Source of the DNA: an uncultured Chlorobiales bacterium | Lineage (GTDB): Bacteria > Bacteroidota > Chlorobiia > Chlorobiales > Chlorobiaceae | DNA length: 64,000 nucleotides | Reading direction: 5' to 3' | Assembly (NCBI GenBank): GCA_903929135.1 | Contig: CAIYTH010000057.1 | Location: 42,116-106,115 of the forward strand | Shown here: piece after piece, positions 26,866-37,733 of the stretch | How positions within the stretch are numbered: position 1 is the first letter of the stretch | Layout of the letters: the number at the start of each line of letters is the position of its first letter | Program-made: the position numbers and the translations under genes | The notes under the pieces: model-generated | The model's database searches: none | Told to the model about the DNA's origin: nothing | The model's input: the letters and a program-made list of their open reading frames with translations, nothing else

Positions 26866-29061
26866 CTAACTCGAGAGTCGCTCGACGGTGAAAACCCCCT
26901 GCACCTTCCTGAGCTTGTCCATCAGGGTGGTCAGCTTGTCCGTGTTCCGGACGAAGATCATCAGGCTGCAGACGAAAATGCCGTCTTTCGCATGCAGTGA
27001 GATGGTCCTGATGTTCGTATCGAATTTGGAGATGACCCCGGTGATCTGGTTCGTCATGCCGATTTTGTCCTCTCCGACGATCCGGATGCCTGCAAGGAAT
27101 TCCGACTCCATCTTCCGGTTCCAGGCGACCGAAACGATGCGCTCGCTCTTGACGATGTTCTCGTTGGTGACGTTGACGCAGTTCTTGCGATGGATCTTGA
27201 CCGATCCCTCGGTGGTCACGAAGCCGATGATGTCGTCGCCAGGCACAGGGTTGCAGCACTTCGCATAGGCGTAGGCGATGTTGTTCAGGCCTGAGATGAT
27301 CACTTCGTCCTTCTGATCGCCGGTACGCTCCTGCACCTGGCGGGCAATCTCGGCGAAATCCTGCCTGTTGACCGTCGGCTGGGAGGATTTCTCGACTGTT
27401 TCAGCAGACTTCTGCGGGTTGGTGATGCTTTCGAACACCTCCTCGCTGCTGATCTGCTGGTTGGCGAGTGCGCTGAACAGGTCGGACGGTGTCCTGATGC
27501 CGTGCCTGCGGATCGAACGGATCGCATCGTTCTCGGTGAACAGCTTCTTGCCACCGGAGAGCATCTTCTCCCAGATACCCCGCCCCTTTTCGATTTCCAG
27601 GCGGCGTTCCTCGTTGATGGCCGACCTGATCTTGAGCTTCGCCCGGTGGGTCACCACGATTTTCAGCCAGTCCGCCTTCGGTTTCTGGTTCTTCGAGGTG
27701 ATCACCTCGACGCGGTCGCCGGACTTGAGTTCGGCGTTCAACCGCACGATCTTGCCGTTGACCTTGGCCCCGATGCAGCCGTTGCCGATCTCGGTATGGA
27801 TCGCGTAGGCAAAGTCGATCGGCGTCGCTCCGGCCGGGAGGATCTTCATGTCGCCTTTCGGTGTGAAGACGTAGATCTCGTCATGGTAGAGGTTGAGCTT
27901 GAACCCTTCCATGAACGCTGCCGCCGTGTCGGCGTCCTTGATCAGCTCCCTGGCCCACTTGAGGAACGAATCGACCGCAGCGTCGTCCTTCGATATCTTC
28001 TCCTTGTAGCGCCAGTGGGCCGCGACGCCGAGCTCGGCGAACTCGTGCATGCGCCTCGTCCGGATCTGAAGTTCGATGACGTAACCCTTCGGCCCGATGA
28101 TGGCCGAATGGAGCGACTGGTATCCGTTATGCTTCGGAATCGAAATGTAGTCCTTGAAGTGCTGCGGAATCGGTGGATACTTCTGGGTGATGAAACCATA
28201 GACCGCAAAGCAGTCGGAGATCTTTTCGGTATCGACGATCACGCGGATACCGTATAGGTCGTGGATGTCCTCGAACTCCTTCTGCTTGAGGCGCATCTTG
28301 TTGTAGATCGAAAAGAGGTGCTTGGCCCTGCCCTGCACCTCCACGACGAATCCCTGCTTTTCGAGATCGGTCTTGATCGGCACGATCATCTTGTTCAGGT
28401 AGGCGATGCGTTCGTTCCTGCTGAGGCGTACCTTCTTGAGCAGGAAATCGTACATCTCGGGGTCGATGTACCTGAGCGCGAGGTTCTCGAGATCGACCTT
28501 CATCTTGCCGAGACCGAACCGGTGGGCCAGCGGCGCGTAGATGTCGCGAGTCTCGAGGGCCATCCTCACCCGGCGGTGCTCCGGAAGCGAATCGAGGGTC
28601 CGCATGTTGTGCAGGCGGTCGCAGAACTTGATGAGGATCACACGGATGTCCTTGACCATCGAGAGCAGCATCTTCCGGAACCCTTCGGCCTCGGTGGTCT
28701 CCCGGTTGGTCATGATCTCGGAGATCTTGGTCAGACCCTCCACGATGTCTGCCACTTCGGTGCCGAGTTCGGCGGCGATGTCCTCATAGGTATATCCGCT
28801 GTCCTCGATGACGTCGTGCAGCAAGGCCGCCGCAACGGAGACGCCGTCGAGCGGAAGCTCGGTGACGAGCAGTTTGGCGACTTCGACGGGATGATAGAAG
28901 AACGGCTCGCCCGACGCACGCTTCTCGCCCTCATGAGCCCGGTAGCACATGAAAAAGGCTCGCTGGATGAGCGACTCGTCATAGTTCTTCAGATTCGCCC
29001 GGCAGAGCCTGAGAATCTCGTGAAGCTTCTGGTAATGTTCCTGTTCTATCTGGGCCAGCAT
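26866..29061 (-). CDS. relA: Bifunctional (p)ppGpp synthetase/hydrolase, RelA/SpoT (Rsh) family
   Basis: 731 residues from ATG 29061 (a GTG at 29112 would add 17). Domains in order: HD hydrolase (~40-200) with intact HDVIED; synthetase (~230-370) with YGIRVIV and PKHNGYQSLHSAIIGP; TGS (~400-460; VFTPKGDMKILPAGATPIDFAYAIH); a zinc-finger-like region (KCCNPVPGDDIIGF); and a C-terminal ACT domain. The hydrolase motif is intact, so it can probably both make and break (p)ppGpp. No other Rsh gene is in the window. uvrB lies 103 bp upstream on the same strand. Confidence 0.95.
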   Translation of the reverse strand: MLAQIEQEHYQKLHEILRLCRANLKNYDESLIQRAFFMCYRAHEGEKRASGEPFFYHPVEVAKLLVTELPLDGVSVAAALLHDVIEDSGYTYEDIAAELGTEVADIVEGLTKISEIMTNRETTEAEGFRKMLLSMVKDIRVILIKFCDRLHNMRTLDSLPEHRRVRMALETRDIYAPLAHRFGLGKMKVDLENLALRYIDPEMYDFLLKKVRLSRNERIAYLNKMIVPIKTDLEKQGFVVEVQGRAKHLFSIYNKMRLKQKEFEDIHDLYGIRVIVDTEKISDCFAVYGFITQKYPPIPQHFKDYISIPKHNGYQSLHSAIIGPKGYVIELQIRTRRMHEFAELGVAAHWRYKEKISKDDAAVDSFLKWARELIKDADTAAAFMEGFKLNLYHDEIYVFTPKGDMKILPAGATPIDFAYAIHTEIGNGCIGAKVNGKIVRLNAELKSGDRVEVITSKNQKPKADWLKIVVTHRAKLKIRSAINEERRLEIEKGRGIWEKMLSGGKKLFTENDAIRSIRRHGIRTPSDLFSALANQQISSEEVFESITNPQKSAETVEKSSQPTVNRQDFAEIARQVQERTGDQKDEVIISGLNNIAYAYAKCCNPVPGDDIIGFVTTEGSVKIHRKNCVNVTNENIVKSERIVSVAWNRKMESEFLAGIRIVGEDKIGMTNQITGVISKFDTNIRTISLHAKDGIFVCSLMIFVRNTDKLTTLMDKLRKVQGVFTVERLSS

Positions 29062-29164
29062 AGGTATCGGGTACTCCGGGCTAGGGGTAGTATTGCCGTG
29101 GCCTGCGGCCACGAAAAATGCTCTATCTTCTATATATGAAATCGGCGGAAATCATCAATACCCC

Positions 29165-31216
29165 TCACCCCGGATACTGCGCGATACGCTCCTGAAGCAT
29201 GGAAATCTCGTCCCTCAGATAGGCGGCCTTCTCGAAATCGGTCTCTTCGGCAGCCGTCTGCATCTCGGAGCTCATTTCAGCCACCATGAGCAGGACCTCT
29301 TCGCGGCTCATCGTGTCAAGCAGGCGCTGCAGCTCGAGCTCGGGCCGCTTTTTCAGCCCCAGCCGCTTGCGGCGGTAACGCTCCTCGGCGTCGGCCACGC
29401 TTGTCGTATTCAGCACCTGGTCGACCGACTTGATGATCGATCGTGGCACGATACCGTGCTTCAGGTTGTACTCCTCCTGGATGCGGCGGCGCCTGGAGCT
29501 CTCCTCGAGGACATTGCGCATCGAGTCGGTGACCTTGTCGGCATAGAAGAGCACGATCCCCTCGACGTTGCGGGCCGCCCGGCCTGCGATCTGCATGAGC
29601 GACTTGCTGTCGCGCAGGAACCCCTCCTTGTCGGCGTCCAGGATGGCCACGAGCGCAACCTCCGGAAGGTCCAGCCCCTCACGCAGCAGGTTGACCCCGA
29701 CGAGGACGTCGATATCGCCCGCACGCAGCTCCCTGAGTATCTGTATGCGTTCAAGGCTCTTGATCTCCGAATGGAGGTACTGTGACCGGAGCCCGACCTT
29801 CCTGAAGTAGGAGTGGAGGTCTTCTGCCATGCGCTTGGTCAGGGTCATGACCAGCGACTTCTGCCCTTTCACGATGCAGGCACGGAGCCGTGCGAGCAGA
29901 TGGTCGATCTGCCCGGCGACGGGATGCACCTCGATGGGCGGGTCGAGAAGGCCGGTCGGGCGCACCAGCTGTTCGACGACCACGCCTCCGGAGCGCATGA
30001 GCTCATGCTCGGAGGGGGTGGCGCTGACGCAGATCACCTGCGGGACCATCTCCTCGAACTCCTCGAATCGGAGCGGACGGTTGTCGAGCGCCGAGGGAAG
30101 CCGGAAGCCGTGCTCGACGAGGATGGTCTTCCTCGACCGGTCGCCTCCGTACATGCCCCTGATCTGGGGCAGGGTCACGTGCGACTCGTCAACGACGACC
30201 AGGTACTCCTCCGGGAAATAATCGAGCAGGCACCAGGGGCGTTCACCCGGCTGCCGTCCGGAGAGGTGGCGGGAATAGTTCTCGATTCCCGAGCAGTAAC
30301 CAAGCTCCTTCATCATCTCCAGGTCGTAACGGGTTCGCTCCTCGAGCCGCTGCGCCTCGACGAGCCGATCCTCGCCACGGAGCTGGTTAAGTCTCCCCGC
30401 CAGCTCGTTTTCGATGTCGAGCATGGCCCGCTGCAGCTTCTCGCCGTCGGCCACGAACTGCCGGGCCGGGTAGATGAAGGCATACTCCTCCGTCCCGACG
30501 ATTTCGCCGCTTTTCGGATCGAAGGTCTGCATGTTGTCGATCTCGCTGCCGAAAAATTCGACGCGAAGGGCCAGCTCTTCATGGCCGGGAATCAGATCGA
30601 TCACATCCCCGCGGACCCTGAACCTTCCCGGAGAAAAATCCACGTCGTCCCTGAAATAGTGCAGCGACACGAGCTTCTGCAGGAACTCGTCCCGATCGAG
30701 CTCCATGCCGCGACGCAGCTCGACGATCTGCGAAAGCCAGTCCTCCGGCGAACCGAGGCCGTAGATGCAGCTCACGGAGCTGACGACGATCACGTCGTTG
30801 CGGCCGCTGAGCAGCGCGCTTGTAGCCCTGAGCCTCAGCCGCTCGATCTCGTCGTTGATCTTGAGGTCCTTGGCGATGTACTTGTCGAGGGAGGGGATAT
30901 AGGCCTCCGGCTGGTAGAAATCGTAGTAGCTGATGAAATACTCGACCGCATTGTCCGGGAAGAACTGGCAGAGTTCGCCATAGAGCTGCGCCGCCAGGGT
31001 CTTGTTGTGGCTGAGCACCAGCGTGGGGCGGTTGACGGCCGCTATGACATTTGAAACCGTAAAGGTCTTGCCCGACCCGGTGACGCCGAGCAGGGTCTGC
31101 CAGCGGTCTCCCGCCAGGACTCCCGCCGTAAGCGCGCTGATCGCCCCCGGCTGATCGCCTGTGGGGCTGTAGGGGCTCACCAGTCTGAACTCCCCGCCGC
31201 CTCTGTTTGACTGCAT
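29165..31216 (-). CDS. uvrB: Excinuclease ABC subunit B
   Basis: 683 residues, family length. Walker A GVTGSGKT near residue 44; the damage-probing beta-hairpin region [18 protein letters not shown]; helicase motifs [20 protein letters not shown] and [10 protein letters not shown]-terminal UVR motif for UvrC contact (~640-680, [15 protein letters not shown]). It verifies DNA lesions in nucleotide excision repair. ATG 31216 gives the usual N-terminus ([17 protein letters not shown]). It is divergent from the M16 peptidase gene. Confidence 0.97.
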   Translation of the reverse strand: MQSNRGGGEFRLVSPYSPTGDQPGAISALTAGVLAGDRWQTLLGVTGSGKTFTVSNVIAAVNRPTLVLSHNKTLAAQLYGELCQFFPDNAVEYFISYYDFYQPEAYIPSLDKYIAKDLKINDEIERLRLRATSALLSGRNDVIVVSSVSCIYGLGSPEDWLSQIVELRRGMELDRDEFLQKLVSLHYFRDDVDFSPGRFRVRGDVIDLIPGHEELALRVEFFGSEIDNMQTFDPKSGEIVGTEEYAFIYPARQFVADGEKLQRAMLDIENELAGRLNQLRGEDRLVEAQRLEERTRYDLEMMKELGYCSGIENYSRHLSGRQPGERPWCLLDYFPEEYLVVVDESHVTLPQIRGMYGGDRSRKTILVEHGFRLPSALDNRPLRFEEFEEMVPQVICVSATPSEHELMRSGGVVVEQLVRPTGLLDPPIEVHPVAGQIDHLLARLRACIVKGQKSLVMTLTKRMAEDLHSYFRKVGLRSQYLHSEIKSLERIQILRELRAGDIDVLVGVNLLREGLDLPEVALVAILDADKEGFLRDSKSLMQIAGRAARNVEGIVLFYADKVTDSMRNVLEESSRRRRIQEEYNLKHGIVPRSIIKSVDQVLNTTSVADAEERYRRKRLGLKKRPELELQRLLDTMSREEVLLMVAEMSSEMQTAAEETDFEKAAYLRDEISMLQERIAQYPG

Positions 31217-31334
31217 GGACTGAATACCTGTAATGGAGTGATAAACCGGAAAAACTGTTATAAGAACGAATAAGCCCGCCAGTTAGTTCTTGACGCTGTC
31301 GCCGGGCAGTTCCGGCAACGGCCGCAAGCTTTTT

Positions 31335-31358
31335 ATCCTGCCGGTTTGCAGGATTTTT
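31335..31358 (+). terminator. Terminator-like hairpin upstream of the M16 peptidase
   Basis: ATCCTGC / GCAGGAT with a 6-base loop, followed by TTTTCG. It faces the plus strand but no gene precedes it on that strand (uvrB is divergent). It could be a leader attenuator or the end of a small RNA. Confidence 0.45.
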
Positions 31359-31428
31359 CGTAATGTACGGTTTTGTTTTCGCACGCAAGGGCGACGATGC
31401 AAGCGATCGATGACCATGAGAACGAACC

Positions 31429-34374
31429 ATGACCGTTACACTCCTGAAAACAGCCGGCAGAATCGGCGCCGCGCTCACCTTCGGCATAGTGCTGATCCAT
31501 CTCATTTCCTGTAAATCAATGACGACCGACCAGAAACAGTATCCATACACGACCGTTCCGGAAGACTCGCTGCATACGAGAATCTACAAGCTCTCCAACG
31601 GGCTTACCGTCTACATGAGCCCCAACAGCGAAGAACCGAGGATCTACACCTCGATCGCCGTCAGGGCAGGCAGCAAGAACGACCCTGCTGAAACCACAGG
31701 CCTCGCGCACGACCTCGAGCATATGCTCTTCAAGGGAACGGATTCGATCGGTTCCCTCGATTACCAGAAGGAGCACATCGAGCTCGAAAAGATCATCGAA
31801 CTTTACGAGAAGTACCGCTCGACGAACGATCCCGAGAGAAGGGCGGCCATCTACCGGGAGATCGACAGCATCTCCAACATCGCCGCGCAGTACACCGTCC
31901 CCAACGAATACGACAAGCTGCTCAACTCCATCGGGGCCCACGGCACCAACGCCTACACCTGGGTGGAACAGACCGTCTACATCAACGACATCCCCTCGAA
32001 CGAGCTGGAACGATGGCTCTCCATCGAGGCCGAGCGGTTCCGCAACCCGGTCATGCGCCTGTTCCACACCGAACTGGAGACGGTCTACGAAGAGAAGAAC
32101 ATGACCATGGACAGTGACAGCCGCAAGCTCTGGGAAGAGCTGTTCAGCGGACTTTTCAGGAAGCACACCTACGGCACGCAGACCACCATAGGAACAGCGG
32201 AGCACCTGAAAAAACCGTCGATCCGCAACGTGATGAACTATTACCGTTCATACTACGTCCCGAACAACATGGCCGTCTGCATCGCAGGAGATTTCGATCC
32301 CGATGCGACCATCCGCCTGATAGACCGGAAATTCTCCGCACTGCAGGCGAAAGAGGTCCCGGAGTTCCATCCCCCGGTCGAAAAATCCATCGCCGAACCG
32401 GTGGTCAAAACCGTGACCGGGCCTGAAGCTGAAGAACTGGTGCTCGGGTTCAGGTTCGGCGGCGCCGGTTCTCCCGATGCCGACCTCCTGACGATCACCG
32501 ACAAGATCCTGTTCAACCAGACCGCCGGACTGATCGACCTGAACCTCAACCAGCAGCAGAAGGTGCTCGACGCCGGATCGATGCTGGTGCTGATGAAAGA
32601 TTATTCGGCCCATATCCTGAGTGCAAAGCCAAGGGAGGGGCAGAGCCTCGACGAGGTCCGGCAGCTTCTGCTCGACCAGCTCGAACTGGTCAAGGAGGGC
32701 AAGTTCCCCGACTGGCTGATCGGGGCCGTCATCAACGACATCAGGCTCGATGAGCTGAAAACCTACGAAAACAACCGCGGACGCGCCGAGGCCTTCGTCG
32801 ACGCCTTCGTCTGGGGTATGGAGTGGGATCGACACGTGCAACGCCTCGGACGACTCGAAAAGATCACGAAACAGCAGATCGTCGATTTCGCCTGCCAGCA
32901 TTACGGTTCGAACTATGTGGCGGTGTACAAGGAGAACGGCAAACGCAAGAGCGAAGCCAAGATCCAGAAGCCGCCGATCACCCCAATCAAGGTGAACCGC
33001 GACCACTCGTCCGTATTCGCCGAAGAGCTCCTCGGACGGAAACCCGCCAACATAGCGCCATCATTCATCGATTTCCGCAAAGACATCAGCTACGGCGACG
33101 TCACCCCGGAGATCCCCCTGCATTATGTCCCCAACAAAGAAAACGACATCTGCAGCCTCTACTTCATTTTCGATACCGGCCTGAACCAGAACCGGAAAAT
33201 CGATACCGCGCTGCACTACCTCTCCTACCTCGGCACATCCAAGCTGACCCCTGCCGAGTACAGCCAGGAGCTCTACAAGCTCGGAGCGGCTTTTTCGGTC
33301 TTCACCTCCGAGGATTACGTCTATCTGAAGCTTACCGGCCTGAAGCACAACTTTCCCCGTGCAATCGCCTTGCTCGACCAGTTGCTCGACGATGCGAAGC
33401 CTGATCCGGCCGCGCTCGAAAAACTCAAGGACGGAATCCGCAAGGAGCGCGCCGACGACAAGCTCTCGAAGCGAAAGATCCTCTTCGAAGCCATGGTCAA
33501 TTACGGAAAGTATGGCCCGAAATCGCCGTTCACCAACGTGCTGAGCAACAGGGAGCTTGAAGGGCTCACTGCGCAGGAACTGCTGGACGAGATCAGGAAC
33601 CTCATGGGCTTCCGTCACCGTGTACTCTACTTCGGGGCGCAAAAGCCCGAGGATCTGCTGGTCGACCTCCGCGGCATGAAGCACTTCGACCGTTCGTTCA
33701 GGCCAGTCGGCAGGAGCAAGCCGTTCGAGGAGCTCAAAACCGACAGGAACCATGTCTATGTGGTCGATTACGATATGAACCAGGCCGAGATCATCATGCT
33801 GTCGAGGGGGGAGCCTTACGATGCGTCGACCGTGCCGCTCATCACGCTGTTCAACGAATACTACGGCGGCGGGATGTCGTCGGTGGTGTTCCAGGAGATG
33901 CGCGAAGCCAAGGCGCTCGCCTATTCGGTCTTTTCAGTCTACAGGCTCCCCAAGGAAAAGAGCCGGCACGGCTATGTCTTCAGCTACATCGGCACACAGG
34001 CGGACAAGCTTCCCGAGGCGCTCCAGGGCTTCGAGGGGCTGATGCGGAAACTGCCTGAGTCACCCGAGCTGTTCACCTCGGCCAAAGCCGGCATCGAGCA
34101 GAAGATCCGGAGCGAGCGGCTTATCAGGAGCGAGATCCTGTTCGCCAGGGAGGAAGCCGACAGGCTGGGGCTCGATCACGACATCAGGAGAGACATTTTC
34201 GAGAAAACCGGCGCCATGGAGTTTCAGGATATCGAGCGGTTCCACGCCACACGGTTCAGCAACCGCCGCCAGGTGATGCTCGTGCTCGGCAAAAAGAGCG
34301 GTCTCGACATCGACACGCTCAGGAAGCATGGGGATGTCACCTTCCTCTCACTTGACGAGATTTTCGGATATTGA
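31429..34374 (+). CDS. M16-family zinc metalloprotease, putative lipoprotein
   Basis: 981 residues. The N-terminus has a lipoprotein-like signal (LIHLISC, Cys28). The inverted zinc motif HxxEH is His94-Asp-Leu-Glu97-His98 ([12 protein letters not shown]), and ETVYEEKNM downstream would supply the third ligand. Four M16-type subdomains are expected; the second half starts around residue 540 ([17 protein letters not shown]) and includes [21 protein letters not shown], the inactive-half signature. M16 enzymes form a clamshell that degrades peptides; a periplasmic or outer-membrane lipoprotein is likely. Upstream of an LptF/G permease. Confidence 0.93.
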   Translation: MTVTLLKTAGRIGAALTFGIVLIHLISCKSMTTDQKQYPYTTVPEDSLHTRIYKLSNGLTVYMSPNSEEPRIYTSIAVRAGSKNDPAETTGLAHDLEHMLFKGTDSIGSLDYQKEHIELEKIIELYEKYRSTNDPERRAAIYREIDSISNIAAQYTVPNEYDKLLNSIGAHGTNAYTWVEQTVYINDIPSNELERWLSIEAERFRNPVMRLFHTELETVYEEKNMTMDSDSRKLWEELFSGLFRKHTYGTQTTIGTAEHLKKPSIRNVMNYYRSYYVPNNMAVCIAGDFDPDATIRLIDRKFSALQAKEVPEFHPPVEKSIAEPVVKTVTGPEAEELVLGFRFGGAGSPDADLLTITDKILFNQTAGLIDLNLNQQQKVLDAGSMLVLMKDYSAHILSAKPREGQSLDEVRQLLLDQLELVKEGKFPDWLIGAVINDIRLDELKTYENNRGRAEAFVDAFVWGMEWDRHVQRLGRLEKITKQQIVDFACQHYGSNYVAVYKENGKRKSEAKIQKPPITPIKVNRDHSSVFAEELLGRKPANIAPSFIDFRKDISYGDVTPEIPLHYVPNKENDICSLYFIFDTGLNQNRKIDTALHYLSYLGTSKLTPAEYSQELYKLGAAFSVFTSEDYVYLKLTGLKHNFPRAIALLDQLLDDAKPDPAALEKLKDGIRKERADDKLSKRKILFEAMVNYGKYGPKSPFTNVLSNRELEGLTAQELLDEIRNLMGFRHRVLYFGAQKPEDLLVDLRGMKHFDRSFRPVGRSKPFEELKTDRNHVYVVDYDMNQAEIIMLSRGEPYDASTVPLITLFNEYYGGGMSSVVFQEMREAKALAYSVFSVYRLPKEKSRHGYVFSYIGTQADKLPEALQGFEGLMRKLPESPELFTSAKAGIEQKIRSERLIRSEILFAREEADRLGLDHDIRRDIFEKTGAMEFQDIERFHATRFSNRRQVMLVLGKKSGLDIDTLRKHGDVTFLSLDEIFGY

Positions 34375-34474
34375 CCATGGATGCGAGGAACCCAGAACAG
34401 GAAAAAACCCGCTGCCGAATGGGGCCCGGAATACCGGCCTTCCGTGCGCGCCGCAATAACGGGGTATGTGGTCG

Positions 34475-35548
34475 ATGAAGCTGGTCGACCGCTACATCTC
34501 GCGAGAGTTCCTGGTCACGTTCCTCTTCGCATCCGTCAGTTTCGCCGCGCTGTTCACCATCATCCATATGGTGGACAACCTTGACGACTTCTTCGAACAC
34601 CACATCCCGACCTCCAGGATCGTGCTGTTCTACCTCTTCGGCCTGCCTGAAACCTTCCTTTTGACGACGCCCCTGAGCGTTCTCCTCTCTTCCCTGTTCG
34701 TTACCGGAAAACTTTCGATGCAGAGCGAGCTTCCTGCGCTGAAATCCGCCGGGGTCAGCCTGGCAAGGCTCCTGAAGCCGTTTCTGTTCGTCGCCGGGCT
34801 GATCTCGCTCTTCAACTTCGTCAACTCATGCTGGATCGTGCCGTCGACCTATGACTGGTCCAGGGGCTTTGAAAAGCGCTACCTGAAAAACAAGACTCAG
34901 GAAAACGACGCGGTACGCATCAGGGAGTCGGGAAAAAGGATACTGACCGTCGGCCGCATCGGCAACGATCTGGCCAGCGGGACGTCGGTCTCTCTCGAGG
35001 AGATCGACGGTCATCGTCTCGTCTCGCGAACCGATGCGGACTCCCTGAGGATCATGCCTTCCGGGAAGCGCTGGGTGTTCTTCAACACCAGGCAGCGTTC
35101 TTTTGCCGGCGACGGGGAGCGATTCTCGGCCACTCCCGGAGTGAAGGCGATGGAGATCGCGCTGGCACCTGACACCTTCAGGATGATCAATGCCGACCCG
35201 GACCAGATGACCGTCTGGCAGCTCTACCGCTTCATCAAACACCAGGAACAGGCCGGCATATCGGGGCTGGACAAGGCGAGGGTCAAGTTCAATACCAAAA
35301 TCGCCCTTCCTTTCGCAGGAATCATCATCGTGATGATCGGAGTGCCGCTTTCAACGAGGAAGAAGCGGAGCGGCCTGGCCCTCGAGGCGAGCATCAGCCT
35401 GGTGGTGGGATTTCTCTATCTGGGTATGCAGAAAACACTGAGCAGCATCGGCTACAGCGGCCTGATCAACCCCGTGCTGGCAGCATGGCTGCCAAACATC
35501 CTGTTCGTGGCAGCAGGAACCCTGCTCTATCGATCGGCAAACGATTGA
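34475..35548 (+). CDS. LPS export permease LptF/LptG family
   Basis: About 357 residues: MKLVDRYISREFLVTFLFASVSF (first membrane helix), helices at ~55-75 and ~95-120, a periplasmic jellyroll domain (~125-260), then three C-terminal helices (IALPFAGIIIVMIGVPLSTRKK, ASISLVVGFLYLGMQK, PNILFVAAGTLLY). LptF and LptG with LptB2 extract lipopolysaccharide from the inner membrane. I cannot decide between F and G. The frame begins at ATG 34466; I prefer 34475 because GGGG sits 10 bp upstream of it and sequence similarity starts with KLVDRYI. Confidence 0.92.
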   Translation: MKLVDRYISREFLVTFLFASVSFAALFTIIHMVDNLDDFFEHHIPTSRIVLFYLFGLPETFLLTTPLSVLLSSLFVTGKLSMQSELPALKSAGVSLARLLKPFLFVAGLISLFNFVNSCWIVPSTYDWSRGFEKRYLKNKTQENDAVRIRESGKRILTVGRIGNDLASGTSVSLEEIDGHRLVSRTDADSLRIMPSGKRWVFFNTRQRSFAGDGERFSATPGVKAMEIALAPDTFRMINADPDQMTVWQLYRFIKHQEQAGISGLDKARVKFNTKIALPFAGIIIVMIGVPLSTRKKRSGLALEASISLVVGFLYLGMQKTLSSIGYSGLINPVLAAWLPNILFVAAGTLLYRSAND

Positions 35549-35552
35549 GCGC

Positions 35553-36350
35553 ATGCACCAAGAGCCACTCATCGTCCTCCTGACCGATTTCGGCACCAGC
35601 GACACCTTCGTCGGCGTCATGAAGGGGGTGATTGCCTCGATCTGCGGACTTGCCCGGACGATCGACCTGACCCATGAGATAAGCCCTCAGAATGTCCGGG
35701 AAGCCGCGTTCCATCTGGACCGGTCACTATCGTTCTTCCCTGAGGGCACGATATTCCTCTGCGTCGTGGATCCAGGAGTCGGTACGGCAAGAAGAGCCAT
35801 CTGCGTCGAAGCCGGACCTTTCCGGTTTGTTGCACCCGACAACGGCCTGCTTACCCCTGTCTTCGAGCGTTACCCGGAAGCCCGCTGCCATCTGCTCAAC
35901 GAAGCCCGCTACCACCTTGCCACGACCAGCGCTACATTCCACGGACGGGACATCTTCTCGCCGGTCGCTGCGCATCTTGCCGCCGGCGTACCGCTCGACG
36001 AGACCGGAACGGCCGTTCCCCTCTCGTCATGCACCAGAATCGGGATGTTCAGGAACCTCGCCCTGCGAGACCGCATCGGCTGGCAGGGTGAAGTCGTCTC
36101 GATCGACCGGTTCGGCAATATCGTCACTTCGTTCGACGCCGGGCTGGTTTCCGATGGAAGGTCATGGGTGCTCTCGGCAGGATCGGCCGGCGACATCCCG
36201 ATGTCCAACACTTACGGCGACGTCGGAGAGGGTCTCCCTCTCGCCTACATCGGCAGCAGCGGCATGGTGGAAATTGCCGTGCGAAACGGCAGTGCAAGCC
36301 GTGGATTGCATATCGGGCAGGACACCCCCCTCTACCTGCTCAAAACGTGA
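35553..36350 (+). CDS. SAM hydroxide adenosyltransferase (DUF62 family)
   Basis: 265 residues. LLTDFGTSDTFVGVMKGV, LCVVDPGVGTARRAICV, FVAPDNGLLTPVF and FHGRDIFSPVAAHLA carry the conserved Asp, Arg and His residues of the DUF62 family, which hydrolyse S-adenosylmethionine to adenosine and methionine. The C-terminal beta-barrel is present (IDRFGNIVTSFD, YGDVGEGLPLAYIGSSG). No halogenase-specific feature could be judged. It starts 4 bp after the LptF/G stop, so it is in the same operon. Confidence 0.92.
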   Translation: MHQEPLIVLLTDFGTSDTFVGVMKGVIASICGLARTIDLTHEISPQNVREAAFHLDRSLSFFPEGTIFLCVVDPGVGTARRAICVEAGPFRFVAPDNGLLTPVFERYPEARCHLLNEARYHLATTSATFHGRDIFSPVAAHLAAGVPLDETGTAVPLSSCTRIGMFRNLALRDRIGWQGEVVSIDRFGNIVTSFDAGLVSDGRSWVLSAGSAGDIPMSNTYGDVGEGLPLAYIGSSGMVEIAVRNGSASRGLHIGQDTPLYLLKT

Positions 36351-36538
36351 CAGCTTCTTTTCGGATAACCTGAATCTGTCGGTCACGCTGCTCCGGATCT
36401 TTCATGATGTGTTTGCGGACAGCAGCGCATGAATAGCGGAAGGATGACGTCCAGATTAACAGGACATGGAGATCGGCTTATCCCCCCTGACGCTGATTTC
36501 ATGGACAGGATCGTATCACCTAAACAACGAGTGAAAGC

Positions 36539-37468
36539 ATGAAAAAAAAGATTTTACTGGCAATCGGCATCGCAGGAGCGTTCGCCGTTCAGCCCAGAAC
36601 CGATGCACATGCGGATTTCCGGATAGGCATTGAAATTCCGGGGGGGCTTGGAATCAATTTTGAAAGCCGACCGGATTTCATCTATATGGACGACTACGGG
36701 TTTGCGGTATCCTATGGCGGACCACATGACGTCATTTTCTACGGGAATACCTACTTCGTCTTCCGCGACGGTTACTGGTACCGGGCCTACGACTATCGGG
36801 GACCATGGGGTCGTATCAGCAACTATGAACTTCCAGGTCCCATCAGGAGACACGGTTGGAATGAGATCAGAAAACACCGTGACATTGAATACCGGAGACA
36901 TGACCGCGGTTACTGGGACAACAGATTCAGACAGGATCGTGAACGCAGGGGCGAGCAGGATGACCGCCGCGGGCCTCAGGGCTCCGGCGACAGACGCGGC
37001 TTCGATGACAGACGCGGCCCTTCAGGACCGCAGGGTGCCGACGATCGACGCGGCTTCGATGACAGACGCGGCCCTTCAGGACCGCAGGGTGCCGACGATC
37101 GACGCGGCTTCGATGACAGACGCGGCCCTTCAGGACCGCAGGGTGCCGACGATCGACGCGGCTCCGACGATCGACGCGGCCCTGCAGGGCAGCAGCCCCA
37201 GCAACCGCAGCAGGCGCCACAACGCGGAGGACCGACTCAGCAGCTCCAGCTCCAGCCACAGGCTCCGCAACCTGCTCCGCAGAGAGGACCGGCTCAGCAG
37301 CCACAGGCTCCGCAACCAGCTCCGCAGCGAGGACCGGCTCAGCAACCGCAGGCTCCCGATCAGAACAGAAAACCGGAACAACGGGACAGGAGGAATGACC
37401 GTCGCGACGAGCGTCGTGACCAGGACGAGTCTCCCAGGAACCGCTGGGAACAGCAAGAACGCAGATAA
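36539..37468 (+). CDS. Secreted repeat-rich Arg/Asp/Gln/Pro protein
   Basis: 309 residues. A signal peptide (MKKKILLAIGIAGAFAV...AHA) precedes a compact domain (~27-120: FIYMDDYGFAVSYG, VIFYGNTYFVFRDGYWYRAYDY, GPWGRI, LPGPIRRHGWNEI) that I have seen in unnamed periplasmic proteins. The rest is low complexity: three perfect copies of an 18-residue unit (GADDRRGFDDRRGPSGPQ), then Gln/Pro/Ala repeats of about 15 residues and an Arg/Asp-rich end. Function unknown; possibly a surface or matrix polymer-like protein. A terminator follows at 37490. Confidence 0.8.
   Translation: MKKKILLAIGIAGAFAVQPRTDAHADFRIGIEIPGGLGINFESRPDFIYMDDYGFAVSYGGPHDVIFYGNTYFVFRDGYWYRAYDYRGPWGRISNYELPGPIRRHGWNEIRKHRDIEYRRHDRGYWDNRFRQDRERRGEQDDRRGPQGSGDRRGFDDRRGPSGPQGADDRRGFDDRRGPSGPQGADDRRGFDDRRGPSGPQGADDRRGSDDRRGPAGQQPQQPQQAPQRGGPTQQLQLQPQAPQPAPQRGPAQQPQAPQPAPQRGPAQQPQAPDQNRKPEQRDRRNDRRDERRDQDESPRNRWEQQERR
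36996..37158 (+). repeat. Three perfect 54-bp tandem repeats within the secreted protein gene
   Basis: The unit beginning CGGCTTCGATGACAGACG is repeated three times without a visible mismatch and encodes an 18-residue period. Unit length divisible by three also keeps other frames open on both strands, which produces long spurious ORFs here. Confidence 0.85.
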
Positions 37469-37484
37469 ACCTGCACTGAACCAT

Positions 37485-37523
37485 GCAAACAGGGAGCCTC
37501 ACCGGCTCCCTGTCTGCGTTTTT
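37485..37523 (+). terminator. Terminator after the repeat-rich protein
   Basis: A 9-bp stem CAGGGAGCC / GGCTCCCTG (37490-37498, 37504-37512) followed by TCTGCGTTTTT. Confidence 0.8.
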
Positions 37524-37659
37524 CCCGACACGGCGACATGCCCGGAACACTCATCAGGGCTTCGGAACCGTTCCTCATGAAATATGTGATCCCCCCGGCA
37601 GGGCCGATGCCTTTCGTCAACATGGAGACTCCCCGGATGCATCGGAAGGACAGGCGTAA

Positions 37660-37700
37660 AAGGAAAAAGGCCGCTTTCCCTCCCGGGACAAGCGACCTTT
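37660..37700 (-). terminator. Terminator after the sigma factor gene
   Basis: On the minus strand AAAGGTCGCTT (37700-37690) pairs with AAGCGGCCTTT (37676-37666) with one G-U pair, and is followed by TTCC. It lies 33 bp after the stop. Confidence 0.75.
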
Positions 37701-37733
37701 CTGACGAACACGAATATCGAGGATAACGAAGGC

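Noticed and set aside
36630..37580. 316-codon plus-strand and 207-codon minus-strand ORFs over the repeat protein
   Set aside because: They stay open only because the 54-bp and 45-bp repeats are multiples of three; the 36539 frame has the signal peptide and domain.
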